Made by a program: the position numbers and the translations under genes
Notes under the pieces: model-generated
What the model was told of the DNA's origin: nothing
Database searches by the model: none
The model's input: the letters and a program-made list of their open reading frames with translations, nothing else
From: Methylobacterium longum
Lineage (GTDB): Bacteria > Pseudomonadota > Alphaproteobacteria > Rhizobiales > Beijerinckiaceae
Direction: 5' to 3'
Assembly (NCBI RefSeq): GCF_022179385.1
Contig: NZ_BPQS01000022.1
Location: 1-64,000, forward strand
Length of the DNA stretch: 64,000 bases
Part shown: positions 33,192 to 44,418 of the stretch, piece by piece
Layout: every line of letters begins with the position of its first letter
How positions within the stretch are numbered: position 1 is the stretch's first letter

Positions 33192-35303
33192 GTGGCAGCA
33201 CTCAGGACCGGACTGGGCATCCAGGCCGTGCTCACGGCCCTGGCCGCGCTGATCCTGCTGGCGTTTCCCGGTATCCCGAGCCCGCCGCTCTACGTCTCGC
33301 TGGCGGGCTTCGTCATGGCGGGCATCCTGATCGCCGCCAACGGCATCTCGGCCTACCTGAAGGTCTTCGTCTCGGTCTACGGCGTCGGCTACCTGCTGCT
33401 CGCGGGATCGAAGACGATCGCCGCGATGGGTCTGCTGCCGCCCGTGGTCGCAGCCCTGCTCCCGCCGGCCTTCGCGGCCACGGGGGCCGTGGTCTTCGCC
33501 GCCATCGTGCTCGGCATCTCGCGTCTCGAGCCGATCCGGGCGATCACCAACATCGCCGATCCGTACTTCGCCAATCGCGACAAGCCCACCAAGGAGATCG
33601 GCCTGTTCCGCTGGTTCGGCAGCACGGAGGGTCGGATCGGCCGCAACCTCGTGGCGCTCTCGATCTTCGTGAACTTCGCCGACGTGGCCCTGACGCTGCG
33701 GTTCAACTTCTTCTACCGGGACATTTACAACTCGCTACAGGAATACGACGCGAACGCCTTCTGGTATCAGCTCCTCTGGGTCTTCGTGCCGCTGGCCACG
33801 CTGAACATCGCCATCGGCATGTTCGACCTGTTCGTCGATTCCTCGCTGCTCATCCGCTGGCGGACGTGGCTGACCCACAGCCTGTACGAGCGCTGGCTCG
33901 GCAACGGCACGCATTACCGGATCCCGTTCACCGACGAGGAGGCGGATAACCCGGACCAGCGCATCCAGGCCGACGTCAACAGCTTCATCGTGCAGACGAC
34001 GACGCTGTCGATCCGGCTGCTCAGCCAGGCCGCCCAGCTCGTCTCGTTCATCGTGATCCTCTGGACCCTGTCGCGCGACTTCGTGGTGCCCTTCACCGAT
34101 GCGGTGATCCCGGGCTTCCTGGTCTGGTTGGTCATCGCCTACGCGGTGGTCGGCACGTGGCTCACCCACCTGATCGGACGGCCGCTCATCGGGCTCGACT
34201 TCCGGCAGGAGCAGGTGGAGGCGAATTTCCGGTTCGCGCTCGCCCGCAACCGGATCTACTCGGAGCAGATCGCGCTGCTGCGCGGCGAGCGCGCCGAGGC
34301 TTCGCGGCTCTCGACCCTGTTCCACAGCGTCATCGACAACTACGTCGGCATCATCTTCCGGCGCATCAAGCTGATCGCCTTCACGTTCAGCTATCGTCAG
34401 GCGAGCGTGATCTTCCCCATGGTGCTGGCGGCGCCGTCCTTCTTCGCCAAGAAGATTACCCTGGGCGCCCTCCAGCAGACCTCGCAGGCCTTCGGGCAAG
34501 TGCAGAGTTCGCTCTCGTTCTTCGTGGATTCGTACACGACGCTCGCGGCCTACAAGGCCAACACCAACCGTCTCGGATCCTTCCGCCGGGCCATGACCAA
34601 GGCCGAGGCGCTGGAGAATGCCGGCTACGGGCTGGTCCAGGGCAACGACAGCACCGGCGACGTCACCGCGCGCGGTCTGGTGCTCGCCCTGCCGGACGGG
34701 CGCCCGATCGTCACCGCCGATGCGCTGACCCTTCCGCGCGGCGGCGCGACCCTCGTCACCGGGCCCTCCGGTTCCGGCAAGTCGACCCTGTTCCGGGCGA
34801 TCGCCGGGATCTGGCCGTTCGGCAAGGGCCGGATCGACGTGCCCGCCGGGCAATCGGCGCTGCTGCTGCCGCAGAGGCCCTACATCCCGCAGGGCACGCT
34901 CCGCGGCGCAGTCGTCTATCCGAACACCGTCGATCAGTTCACCGACGCGGCGATCCGGGATGCGTTGACGGCAGCTCAGCTGACCCAACTGGTGGACAAG
35001 CTGGACGAGACCGACACCTGGGAGCGGCGTCTCTCGGGCGGCGAGCAGCAGCGGCTCGCCATCGCCCGCGCCATCTTGTCGAAGCCGGAATGGCTGTTCC
35101 TCGACGAGGCCACGGCCTCCCTCGACGAACCCTCCGAGGCGGCCCTCTACCGGATGCTGCGCGAGCGGCTGCCGGGAACGACCATCGTGTCAATCGGCCA
35201 CCGCTCGACGCTGGACGCGTTCCACGACCGACGCATCACGCTGGAGCCCGAGGGCGGCGTGTTCATCCCGCGGGCGCGGCGGGAGCCGCAGCCGGCGGAG
35301 TAG
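33192..35303 (+). CDS. ABC transporter, ABC-D/YddA-like (membrane domain fused to ATPase)
   Basis: 703 residues. An N-terminal set of about three hydrophobic helices (1-110) precedes an SbmA/BacA/YddA-type transmembrane domain (RFNFFYRDIYNSLQEYDANAFWYQL; QRIQADVNSF). The C-terminal ATPase has Walker A TGPSGSGKST, signature LSGGEQQRLAIARA, and Walker B WLFLDEATASLDE. Homologues include YddA and vitamin-B12/peptide or fatty-acyl transporters; the substrate here is unknown. GTG 33192 with GGGGGA upstream is chosen; TTG 33150 would add 14 residues. Confidence 0.87.
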   Translation: MAALRTGLGIQAVLTALAALILLAFPGIPSPPLYVSLAGFVMAGILIAANGISAYLKVFVSVYGVGYLLLAGSKTIAAMGLLPPVVAALLPPAFAATGAVVFAAIVLGISRLEPIRAITNIADPYFANRDKPTKEIGLFRWFGSTEGRIGRNLVALSIFVNFADVALTLRFNFFYRDIYNSLQEYDANAFWYQLLWVFVPLATLNIAIGMFDLFVDSSLLIRWRTWLTHSLYERWLGNGTHYRIPFTDEEADNPDQRIQADVNSFIVQTTTLSIRLLSQAAQLVSFIVILWTLSRDFVVPFTDAVIPGFLVWLVIAYAVVGTWLTHLIGRPLIGLDFRQEQVEANFRFALARNRIYSEQIALLRGERAEASRLSTLFHSVIDNYVGIIFRRIKLIAFTFSYRQASVIFPMVLAAPSFFAKKITLGALQQTSQAFGQVQSSLSFFVDSYTTLAAYKANTNRLGSFRRAMTKAEALENAGYGLVQGNDSTGDVTARGLVLALPDGRPIVTADALTLPRGGATLVTGPSGSGKSTLFRAIAGIWPFGKGRIDVPAGQSALLLPQRPYIPQGTLRGAVVYPNTVDQFTDAAIRDALTAAQLTQLVDKLDETDTWERRLSGGEQQRLAIARAILSKPEWLFLDEATASLDEPSEAALYRMLRERLPGTTIVSIGHRSTLDAFHDRRITLEPEGGVFIPRARREPQPAE

Positions 35304-35611
35304 GCCGCACCCGGGCTGTTCGGCCGGGCCACACCAACCGCGATCCCCGCGACGGGTGCGGGGCGGGGAGCGCTCTGCGTCGGCGACAAAGGGCGCCAGC
35401 GATTCGGACGTCCATCGTCCCGTCCGTCGAGGAACCCCCGTAGGCATCCCGGGGGCTTGGCCCCTGTCCGGCCGGGAGCGTCGGCGGCGCCACGCTCACG
35501 GAAGGTGCGCTGCCCCGGCAGGGGCTGCGCTCGCAATGTTGGACGGCGTTGCGCCGACCCGAGCGGCGATGCGCAAGACCTATCCGCCGGCCACGCCTGC
35601 GTCGGCCGGAC
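35304..35611. other. Intergenic region between convergent genes
   Basis: 308 bases without a supportable gene. A possible weak terminator for the ABC gene is CCCCGC (35345-35350) pairing with GCGGGG (35358-35363). Confidence 0.35.
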
Positions 35612-35953
35612 TCACACGGAGAAGGCCGCCTCAGCGCGCAGATCCTGCAAGGCCGCGACTGTCCTGTCACGCAGCGCCTTGAGGGCGATCAGCGATCCCG
35701 TCAGGTCATCGCCTGTCTTGGCGGCCTGCTCGAGCCCGCGGCAGCCCGTGGAGAACGCCGCACAGCCCAGCATTCCCGACATCGATACCAGCGTGTGCGC
35801 TTCGCGCCCGTAATCGGCCGCCGCGCGGTCCGTGCCGTCGAAGGCCGTGGCGAGACTCAGCACGAATCGGTCGAGGATGCGGACGAGCTTCTCCGTGCCG
35901 ATCACGGCCGTCAGTTCGTGGAGCGCATCCTGATTCACGAGCGACTCTGACAT
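35612..35953 (-). CDS. Hpt-domain phosphotransfer protein
   Basis: 113 residues, all within one Hpt four-helix domain. The phospho-acceptor is expected in REAHTLVSMSGMLGCAAFS (His about residue 54). This matches the Hpt consensus AHxLKGxxxxxG, although Val/Ser replaces the usual Lys-Gly. ATG 35953 has GGAGACGG upstream. As a stand-alone relay it would shuttle phosphate between a hybrid kinase and a regulator. It lies divergently upstream of the next kinase, but a partnership is only a guess. Confidence 0.72.
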   Translation of the reverse strand: MSESLVNQDALHELTAVIGTEKLVRILDRFVLSLATAFDGTDRAAADYGREAHTLVSMSGMLGCAAFSTGCRGLEQAAKTGDDLTGSLIALKALRDRTVAALQDLRAEAAFSV

Positions 35954-36332
35954 CGTCCGTCTCCGGCTGGGGATCCGCGGGGTGATCCAGGCTAGCGCCC
36001 GCGCGACGCACCGAGACCAGGACCACCTAGCCTCACCGACACTCCCCGGGGCCAATTGCTTAACAAATCCTAATCCTCAACGCGAGATCGCAGGGAAAAG
36101 CGCGCGCTTTCCGATCTTCTCCCAAAAGCCCGGCTCGCTCGGATGGGATATCCAACGCTAGGTTCAAGTCGGGACCGAAACTGCAACTTCCGAAAACGGA
36201 CCCACCACTGGAATGTCCGTGGGGCGAGTGGTCACGTCGGCCGACAACGCTTAGGACTCGCGGCTGGGCGGACAGGCATGGGCGGACAGGCATGGGCGGA
36301 GGAGCGCGCGCCGTGGCAGACCAGACGCTGCC
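35954..36332. other. Divergent region between the hpt gene and the kinase, with a 14-base tandem repeat
   Basis: 379 bases. It contains two adjacent copies of GGGCGGACAGGCAT (36266-36279 and 36280-36293) plus a partial third. An AT-richer patch near 36050-36080 may hold a promoter. No gene was seen. Confidence 0.4.
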
Positions 36333-37796
36333 GTGACGGCCTACTCTCTGCGCGCGCGGCTGCTCGCTCTGTGGGTGCTGCTCCTCGCCTCCGCGGCCGT
36401 GACCGCCTACCTGATGTGGGGTGTCTACAGCCAGTCGACGGACGTCCAGGTCGCTCAGACCGAAGTCGCGGTCGGCCGGGCCTGCCGCGAGATCATCGAC
36501 CGCTACGCCGCCTCGGTCCGCAGCCGCGGAGGCCGCCTCGGTGAGAGCGACTTCGAGGGCCTCGTCGAGGCGGCCCTCGGCGGGGCCCCGGGCGTCGAGG
36601 GGGGGATCTGGAGCACCGCGGACGGCTCCGTCGCCTACGCCTACCCCACCTACGAGGGCACCGGCCGCAAGACCGATCTTCCGGCCGCCGAGCAGGGCAC
36701 GATCGCGGCCCTCAACGCCGAGGTGCTGCGCGGCGACCACGTGGTCTCCGTCCGTCGTCCCAGCCGCACGCAGGTGCTGCTGCTCCAGGGTTGTCCGCTG
36801 CGCGGTCCGGAGGCGGGCCTGACCGCCTGGACGATGGGACGCGCCCACGTCAACGACGGTCCGACCTATAAGCGCTTCGTGGCAGGCCTCGGTTTCCTGG
36901 CCGTGACGGTTCTGGGGTCGGCGGCCTTCCTCGGCTGGTTCCTCTACGGCTTCTCCGGTCGGATCGCCCGGCTCGAAGCCGCCCTCGCGGCGCCGCGCCC
37001 TGATGGGGAGGATCTGCCCCGCCTGGAGCGGACAGGCGAGCGGGAACTCGACCGTCTGGTCGAAGCCCTCAACGCCGCGGGGGGACGGCTGCGGGACGCG
37101 CGCACGCGGGCCGTGGCCGCCGAGCGGCTCGCCGCGGTCGGACGGCTCGCGGCCAGCATCGCCCACGAGATCCGCAACCCGATCGCCGCGATGCGGCTCA
37201 AGGCCGAGAACGCCCTCGTCAGCGGCGACCCGAATCGCGCCGCGACCGCTCTCGAAGCCGTCCTCGGCCAGATCGCCCGGGTCGACACGTTGCTGCGCGA
37301 CCTTCTCAACCTGACCCAGGCGCGCCCGCTCAACCGGATGCCGACCGCACTGGCGCCGCTGCTCGTGGAATGCGCGCGGCTGCAGGAGGACTTCGCCCGC
37401 GCCCGCTCGGTGCGGGTCGAGATCGAGGCCGATGGGCTGCCCGGGTCGGACCTACCGCAGATCGACCCGGCGCAGGTCGCCCGCGCCCTGGACAACCTGC
37501 TGCTGAACGCGCTCCAGCACACGCCGCCGGGCGGACGGGTGCGTCTCCGCGCCGAGCGGGTCACGGTCGACGGCGGCGTGCGCCTGCATCTGCGCGTCGA
37601 CGATACCGGCCCCGGGATCGAGCCCGCGATCCGCGCCAGCCTGTTCGAGCCCTTCGTCACGGCCAGGCCGGACGGGACCGGGCTGGGGCTGGCCATCGTC
37701 CGCGAGATCGCGCTGGCGCATCGCGGCGCGGTCGGGCTGGTCGAGGGCGCGGCCGAGACTACCTTCCTGCTGGACCTGCCATGGCGACCATCCTGA
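36333..37796 (+). CDS. Membrane sensor histidine kinase
   Basis: 487 residues. Two membrane helices (about 8-28 and 182-205) flank a periplasmic domain of about 150 residues. A HAMP-like segment leads to the H-box SIAHEIRNPIAAMRLKAEN (phospho-His at residue 278). The N-box is NLLLNALQHTPPGG, G1 is VDDTGPGIEP and G2 is GTGLGLAIVREI. GTG 36333 fits the start of the first helix. The last 16 bases overlap the response regulator, so the two form one operon and very likely one pathway. Confidence 0.9.
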   Translation: MTAYSLRARLLALWVLLLASAAVTAYLMWGVYSQSTDVQVAQTEVAVGRACREIIDRYAASVRSRGGRLGESDFEGLVEAALGGAPGVEGGIWSTADGSVAYAYPTYEGTGRKTDLPAAEQGTIAALNAEVLRGDHVVSVRRPSRTQVLLLQGCPLRGPEAGLTAWTMGRAHVNDGPTYKRFVAGLGFLAVTVLGSAAFLGWFLYGFSGRIARLEAALAAPRPDGEDLPRLERTGERELDRLVEALNAAGGRLRDARTRAVAAERLAAVGRLAASIAHEIRNPIAAMRLKAENALVSGDPNRAATALEAVLGQIARVDTLLRDLLNLTQARPLNRMPTALAPLLVECARLQEDFARARSVRVEIEADGLPGSDLPQIDPAQVARALDNLLLNALQHTPPGGRVRLRAERVTVDGGVRLHLRVDDTGPGIEPAIRASLFEPFVTARPDGTGLGLAIVREIALAHRGAVGLVEGAAETTFLLDLPWRPS

Positions 37797-39184
37797 TCGT
37801 CGACGACGACCGGGCCCTGCGCGAGGGGCTCGCCGAGACCGTGGCCGACCTCGGACACACGCCGCTGCCGGCGGCGTCGGGCTCGGAGGCCCTGGCGCGG
37901 CTGGGCGACACCGCCGTCGCGGCGGTGCTGCTCGACCTGCGGATGCCCGGCGACCTCGACGGCATGGCCACGCTGGCGCGGATCTGTGCCCTGCCGGACC
38001 CGCCGCCCGTGACCGTGCTGACCGCCTTCGCGAGCCCCGCCAACACGATCGAGGCGATGCGGCTCGGTGCGCACGATCACCTGACCAAGCCGATCGGCCG
38101 CGCCGACCTCGCGGCCGTGCTCGACGCGATGCTGAGATCGGTGTCGGCGGAGGCGATCGTCCCGGCGGCGCAGTCCGGTCATCCGGGACTCGTCGGCTCC
38201 AGCGAGGGGATGCGGCGCGTCCAGAAGACCATCGGCCTCGTGGCCGACACCGCTTCCACCGTCCTCATCCAGGGTGAAACCGGCACCGGCAAAGAGGAGG
38301 TGGCGCGCGCCCTCCACGCCTTCGGCCAGCGGCGAACGCGGCCGTTCATCCCGGTCAATTGCGCGGCGATCCCGGGCGACCGGCTGGAGAGCGAACTGTT
38401 CGGGCACCTCCGGGGAGCGTTCCCCGGCGCGACCGCGGACCGGGCCGGCGCTTTCCATCAGGCCGAGGGCGGCACGTTGTTCTTGGACGAGATCGGCGAC
38501 ATGCCGGCCGGCATGCAGGCCAAGATCCTCCGTGTCCTCGAGGATTGCGTCGTGACGCCCCTCGGCGGCCGGTCGGGACGCGTCGCGGTCCGCCTCGTGG
38601 CCGCCACGCATCGGGATCTGCCGGCCCTGGTGGCCGAGGGCCGGTTCCGCGCCGACCTATATTACCGCCTCGCGGTCGTACCGATAAGCCTGCCGCCCCT
38701 GCGCGAGCGCCTCGCCGACATCGTCCCCTTTGCCGAGCACTTCCTCGCCCCCTCGGGCAAGCGCCTGAGCGGGGGCGCGGCCTCCCGCCTGCTCGCCTAT
38801 GACTGGCCGGGGAACGTCCGCGAGTTGCGCAACGTCGTGGAGCGGGCGGCCGTGCTGGTGCGCGGGGGCGTGATCGCGGGCGGCGACCTCGACCTGCCGG
38901 CGTCCCGGACGGACCGGCGCACCGAGGATGGGCATGCCCAGGACTGGTTGGCCGGCGACCTGCCCGGCGCCGTGGCCCGCCTGGAGCGGACCATGATCGT
39001 CAGGGCTCTCCGCGAGACGGAGGGCAACCGGGCACGGGCCGCGCGCCGCTTGGGCATCCAGCGGCAGCTCCTCTACGCGAAGATCGAGCGCTACGGCCTC
39101 GGCGTACCGGATGCCGAGATGTCGGGAGAGCCGACATCCGATGTCGCAAATCCCGACGCTTCGGAGGAAACCGAACGGGGTTAA
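37781..39184 (+). CDS. NtrC-family response regulator with atypical GAFPGA loop
   Basis: 467 residues: receiver domain (1-120, phospho-Asp 52 in LLDLRMPG), AAA+ domain (about 140-370) and a Fis-type HTH (NRARAARRLGIQRQLLYAKIERYG). Walker A is GETGTGKE (165-172), Walker B is GGTLFLDEIGDMP. The loop that contacts sigma-54, normally GAFTGA, reads GAFPGA (212-217), with Pro in place of the critical Thr. ATG 37781 lies inside the end of the kinase gene. It may have lost sigma-54 activation and act with another sigma factor or as a repressor (inference). Confidence 0.9.
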   Translation: MATILIVDDDRALREGLAETVADLGHTPLPAASGSEALARLGDTAVAAVLLDLRMPGDLDGMATLARICALPDPPPVTVLTAFASPANTIEAMRLGAHDHLTKPIGRADLAAVLDAMLRSVSAEAIVPAAQSGHPGLVGSSEGMRRVQKTIGLVADTASTVLIQGETGTGKEEVARALHAFGQRRTRPFIPVNCAAIPGDRLESELFGHLRGAFPGATADRAGAFHQAEGGTLFLDEIGDMPAGMQAKILRVLEDCVVTPLGGRSGRVAVRLVAATHRDLPALVAEGRFRADLYYRLAVVPISLPPLRERLADIVPFAEHFLAPSGKRLSGGAASRLLAYDWPGNVRELRNVVERAAVLVRGGVIAGGDLDLPASRTDRRTEDGHAQDWLAGDLPGAVARLERTMIVRALRETEGNRARAARRLGIQRQLLYAKIERYGLGVPDAEMSGEPTSDVANPDASEETERG

Positions 39185-39332
39185 GGCCTTCCTCGCGAAG
39201 AGTTTTGAAGCGGTTCCGGCTCCCGGCGGGGCCGGGCGGGAACCGAACGCGCAGGCCCGCGTCAAGCCCCGGATGTGACCGCGCGGCCCGAGTCGGGGCC
39301 GCGCCGTGTGTCGATCGGGGGATCGCGGCAGG

Positions 39333-40658
39333 ATGGACAGGATCGAGACAGGCGCGCGGTCGCGCGCCGACGGAACCGGATCGCCCTCCGCGAAGGCCCT
39401 GCGCGGCCTCGACGCGCTGAACTTCTTCCTCGCCGACGTGCGCGACGGTCTCGGGCCCTACCTCGCCATCTACCTGATCGCCGTGCGCGGTCCGGACGAG
39501 GGCTGGAACGAGGCCACCACCGGCCTCGTGATGACCATCGCGGGCATCCTCGGTCTCGTGGCGCAGACGCCCGCCGGCGCGCTCATCGACGCCACCAACC
39601 ACAAGCGCGCCGTAGTGATTGGCGGCGCCATCGCGGTGACGGTGAGCTGCCTCGTCCTGCCGTTCATCGCCAACTTCTACCTCGTGACGGCGACCCAATC
39701 GATCGCCCACGTCGCCGGCACGATCTTCCCCCCGGCGCTGGCCGCGATCACGCTGGGCCTCGTCGGCCCGAAGATGTTCGCCAAGCGGATCGGCCGCAAC
39801 GAGGGCTTCAACCACGCGGGTAACGCCGTCTCGGCCGCGGTGGCGGGCGGGCTGGCCTACTTCTTCGGCCCGGTCGTGGTGTTCTGGCTCATGGGCGTCC
39901 TGGCGGCCCTGTCGATCGGCGCCATGCTGATGGTGCCGGCGGACGCCATCGACGACGACCTCGCCCGCGGCATGACCGAGGACGAGGCGCAGACACAGGA
40001 GAAGCCCTCGGGCCTCGCAACCCTGCTGCAGAACCGGGCGCTGCTGCTCTTCGCCGTGCTGTGCGCGATCTTCCACCTCGCCAACGCCGCGATGCTGACC
40101 TCCGTGGGCCAGCTCCTGACGCACCTCTCGGGCAAGGACCACGCGACCTCGCTGATCGCCGTCTGCATCGTGGCCGCGCAGTGCGTGATGGTGCCGGTGG
40201 CGATCTTCGTGGGCGCCAAGGCCGACGTGATCGGACGCAAGCCGATCTTCCTGGCAGCCTTCGGAGTGCTGGCCCTGCGCGGCGTGCTCTACACCCTGTC
40301 GGACAACCCGTTCTGGCTGGTCGGCGTCCAACTCCTCGACGGGATCGGGGCCGGCGTCTACGGCGCGCTGTTTCCGATCGTGGTGGCCGACCTCACCCGC
40401 GGCGGCGGCCGCTTCAACGCCGCCCAGGGTGCGGTCGCCACCGCGCAGGGCGTCGGCGCATCGCTCAGCGCGACGCTCGCCGGCGTGATCATCGTCTCCG
40501 CCGGCTACGCGACCGCCTTCCTGGCCCTGGCGGCGATCGCCGCTCTCGGCTTCGTCCTCTATCTCGCTCTGATGCCCGAGACCCGCGGCGCGACCGCAGC
40601 CGGCAGCGAACCGGAGGGCGGGGCCGGGGTGCCGCCGGCGGTACCGGCCGGCGCCTGA
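39333..40658 (+). CDS. MFS transporter
   Basis: 441 residues with 12 predicted spans. After a short hydrophilic N-terminus comes LDALNFFLADVRDGLGPYLAIYL. The motif-A-like loop is TPAGALIDATNHKRAVVIGG. In the second half GAKADVIGRKPIFLAAFGVLALRGVLY is the duplicated motif. The subfamily resembles uncharacterised YfkF/Bcr-like exporters; the substrate is unknown. ATG 39333 was chosen over GTG 39306. Confidence 0.83.
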   Translation: MDRIETGARSRADGTGSPSAKALRGLDALNFFLADVRDGLGPYLAIYLIAVRGPDEGWNEATTGLVMTIAGILGLVAQTPAGALIDATNHKRAVVIGGAIAVTVSCLVLPFIANFYLVTATQSIAHVAGTIFPPALAAITLGLVGPKMFAKRIGRNEGFNHAGNAVSAAVAGGLAYFFGPVVVFWLMGVLAALSIGAMLMVPADAIDDDLARGMTEDEAQTQEKPSGLATLLQNRALLLFAVLCAIFHLANAAMLTSVGQLLTHLSGKDHATSLIAVCIVAAQCVMVPVAIFVGAKADVIGRKPIFLAAFGVLALRGVLYTLSDNPFWLVGVQLLDGIGAGVYGALFPIVVADLTRGGGRFNAAQGAVATAQGVGASLSATLAGVIIVSAGYATAFLALAAIAALGFVLYLALMPETRGATAAGSEPEGGAGVPPAVPAGA

Positions 40659-40687
40659 CCCACGGGTTTCCGGCCGGGCTCTCGGCG

Positions 40688-40713
40688 GCGGGCTGCCCGC
40701 GCGGGCAGCCCGC
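40688..40713. terminator. Bidirectional terminator between convergent genes
   Basis: A 26-base perfect palindrome, GCGGGCTGCCCGC followed by its complement. It forms an 11-pair stem with a 4-base loop, 30 bases after the MFS stop and touching the stop of the small minus-strand gene. Confidence 0.65.
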
Positions 40714-40925
40714 TACGGGACGACGGCCAGCGCCGGACCTCTCTGCGCCGCGGCGGTCCCCTCCGGCGGCGCCTTGCGGGAGACGTAGTACAGGTCGATG
40801 GCGCGCCAGAACGCGCCCTGCTCTTCCGTCGAGCGGCGAGCCAGGGATTTCTCGAGGATCGACATCGCGGCCCGTGCGGGCTCGCTCCGCTCGAGTTCCT
40901 CGAGCAGGCCGGCGAGATGCAGCAT
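40713..40925 (-). CDS. Small hypothetical protein
   Basis: 70 residues, mostly helical and charged: MLHLAGLLEELERSEPARAA, then RRSTEEQGAFWRAIDLYYVSRKA. GGAGGT lies 7 bases before the ATG, supporting translation. No family is recognised and there are no membrane segments. Confidence 0.6.
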   Translation of the reverse strand: MLHLAGLLEELERSEPARAAMSILEKSLARRSTEEQGAFWRAIDLYYVSRKAPPEGTAAAQRGPALAVVP

Positions 40926-41095
40926 GGGGTCTACCTCCGAGCGGACAGCAACCCTTCATAACGCCCGAGCCGGCGTAACGATCCGCCGCGCGGCGCGCGT
41001 CGGCGCCCCGCATGATCCTTGCCTCATGCGGGGGGGCGGCTACCATCGCCGCGTCGAGTCGGACTCGCACACCCGTCAACCATCGAGGATCACCG

Positions 41096-42217
41096 ATGTT
41101 CTCAAGCCGAAGCGACGCGGCTCTCGCCACACGCGGAATGGTCTTCGCGCTGGTCCTCACCGGCGGGCTCGGGCCTCTCTCGCTCCAGGCCCGCGAGATG
41201 CCGCAGGCCGATGCGGCCGCGGCGACGAAGAAGCCGAACGTCGTGATCCTCGCCACCGGCGGCACGATCGCGGGTGCGGGCGCCGACGCCGCCAACAGCG
41301 CCACCTACACGGCCGCCAAGGTGCCGGTGGACAAGCTGATCGCCGCCGTGCCGCAGGTCAGCACGATCGCCAACGTCCGCGGCGAGCAGGTCTTCCAGAT
41401 CGCCTCGGAGAGCTTCACGGACGCGCAGCTCGTCCAGCTCGGCAAGCGCGTCTCCCAGCTCCTGAAGCAGGACGACGTCGACGGCGTGGTCATCACCCAC
41501 GGCACCGACACGCTGGAGGAGACGTCCTTCTTCCTCGACCTCGTCGTGAAGAGCGACAAGCCGATCGTGGTGGTCGGCTCGATGCGGCCCGGCACGGCGA
41601 TCTCGGCCGACGGCGCCCTCAACCTGCTGGACGCCGTGACGGTGGCGGCCAGCAAGGAGGCGATCGGTCAGGGCGTGACCGTGACGATGAACGACACCAT
41701 CCAGTCGGGTCGCGACGTCACCAAGCGGACGAACGTCGTCCCGAGTGCCTTCTTCAGCCAGTGGGGGCCCCTCGGGATGGTGATCGAGGGCAAGACCTAC
41801 TTCTTCCGCGCCCTGTCCAAGCGCCACAACACGAGCTCGGAATTCGACATCGACCAGATCGACAGCCTGCCGCTCGTGGGCATCGTCTACGGCTCGGGCA
41901 CCATGATCCCCGGCGTCTACGACGCCGAGGTCCAGGCCGGCGCCAAGGCGATCGTCAACGCCGGCACCGGCAACGGCTCGGTGGCGGGCTACCTCGTGGA
42001 CACGCTCAAGGACATCCGCTCCAAGGGCACGCTGGTGATCCGCTCCTCGCGGGTGCCGGACGGCCTCGTCCTGCGCAATGCCGAGCAGCCCGACGACAAG
42101 TACGACTGGGTGGTCGCCCACGATCTGAACCCTGCCAAGGCCAAGATCCTGGCGGCGGTGGCGCTGACGAAGACGAGCGACACCAAGGAGCTGCAGCGCA
42201 TCTTCTGGGAGTATTGA
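41096..42217 (+). CDS. ansB: Type II (periplasmic) L-asparaginase / glutaminase-asparaginase
   Basis: Deamidates asparagine (and probably glutamine) to aspartate plus ammonia. The 373-residue precursor has a signal peptide (GMVFALVLTGGLGPLSLQA). VVILATGGTIAGAG holds the first catalytic Thr, VVITHGTDTLEETSFFLDL the second Thr-Asp pair, and GSMRPGTAIS the remaining pocket. ATG 41096 with AGGAT upstream is chosen. It stands alone, bounded downstream by a strong hairpin. Confidence 0.92.
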   Translation: MFSSRSDAALATRGMVFALVLTGGLGPLSLQAREMPQADAAAATKKPNVVILATGGTIAGAGADAANSATYTAAKVPVDKLIAAVPQVSTIANVRGEQVFQIASESFTDAQLVQLGKRVSQLLKQDDVDGVVITHGTDTLEETSFFLDLVVKSDKPIVVVGSMRPGTAISADGALNLLDAVTVAASKEAIGQGVTVTMNDTIQSGRDVTKRTNVVPSAFFSQWGPLGMVIEGKTYFFRALSKRHNTSSEFDIDQIDSLPLVGIVYGSGTMIPGVYDAEVQAGAKAIVNAGTGNGSVAGYLVDTLKDIRSKGTLVIRSSRVPDGLVLRNAEQPDDKYDWVVAHDLNPAKAKILAAVALTKTSDTKELQRIFWEY

Positions 42218-42226
42218 GGGCCCGGC

Positions 42227-42261
42227 CGCTCGGGATCCGGCGGGTCCGGATATCCCGAGCG
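42227..42261 (+). terminator. Terminator after the asparaginase gene
   Basis: CGCTCGGG (42227-42234) pairs with CCCGAGCG (42254-42261), and ATCCGG (42235-42240) with CCGGAT (42246-42251). There is a 2-base bulge and a 5-base loop. It starts 10 bases past the stop. Confidence 0.6.
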
Positions 42262-42569
42262 CGACCTCATCCCGACGCGCGGATGCGAAGCGGCCGCCGC
42301 GAAGGAGTCCTCCAGGGATCGCGCCCGCTCTGGAGCCCGCCTTCGAGGTCCGCGGATGCGGGCACCTCGGGATGAGCGGTGCGGTTGGGGTTCCCTTCTG
42401 CGCCCGTCGCTGCCGTGCGACCGTTCACGCAATCCCCCCCGCACGCGTCAGCCGGGTTACATCCCACGGCGCATTCCCTAGATACCGGTCGCCGACGCAG
42501 CCGCCTGGGCCTTGCCCGAATTCCGGCATCAGCCTTGCGCCCGTCGGCACCGAGCCTGGAGGAACGAGC
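42262..42569 (+). promoter_or_regulatory. Upstream region of edd-eda
   Basis: 308 bases without a supportable gene. It should contain the edd promoter, but no confident -35/-10 pair was identified. CTGGAGGAACG directly before the ATG is a good ribosome binding site. Confidence 0.35.
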
Positions 42570-44396
<1,827 letters not shown>

Positions 44397-44418
44397 AACC
44401 GGACAGGAGTTGGAGACC

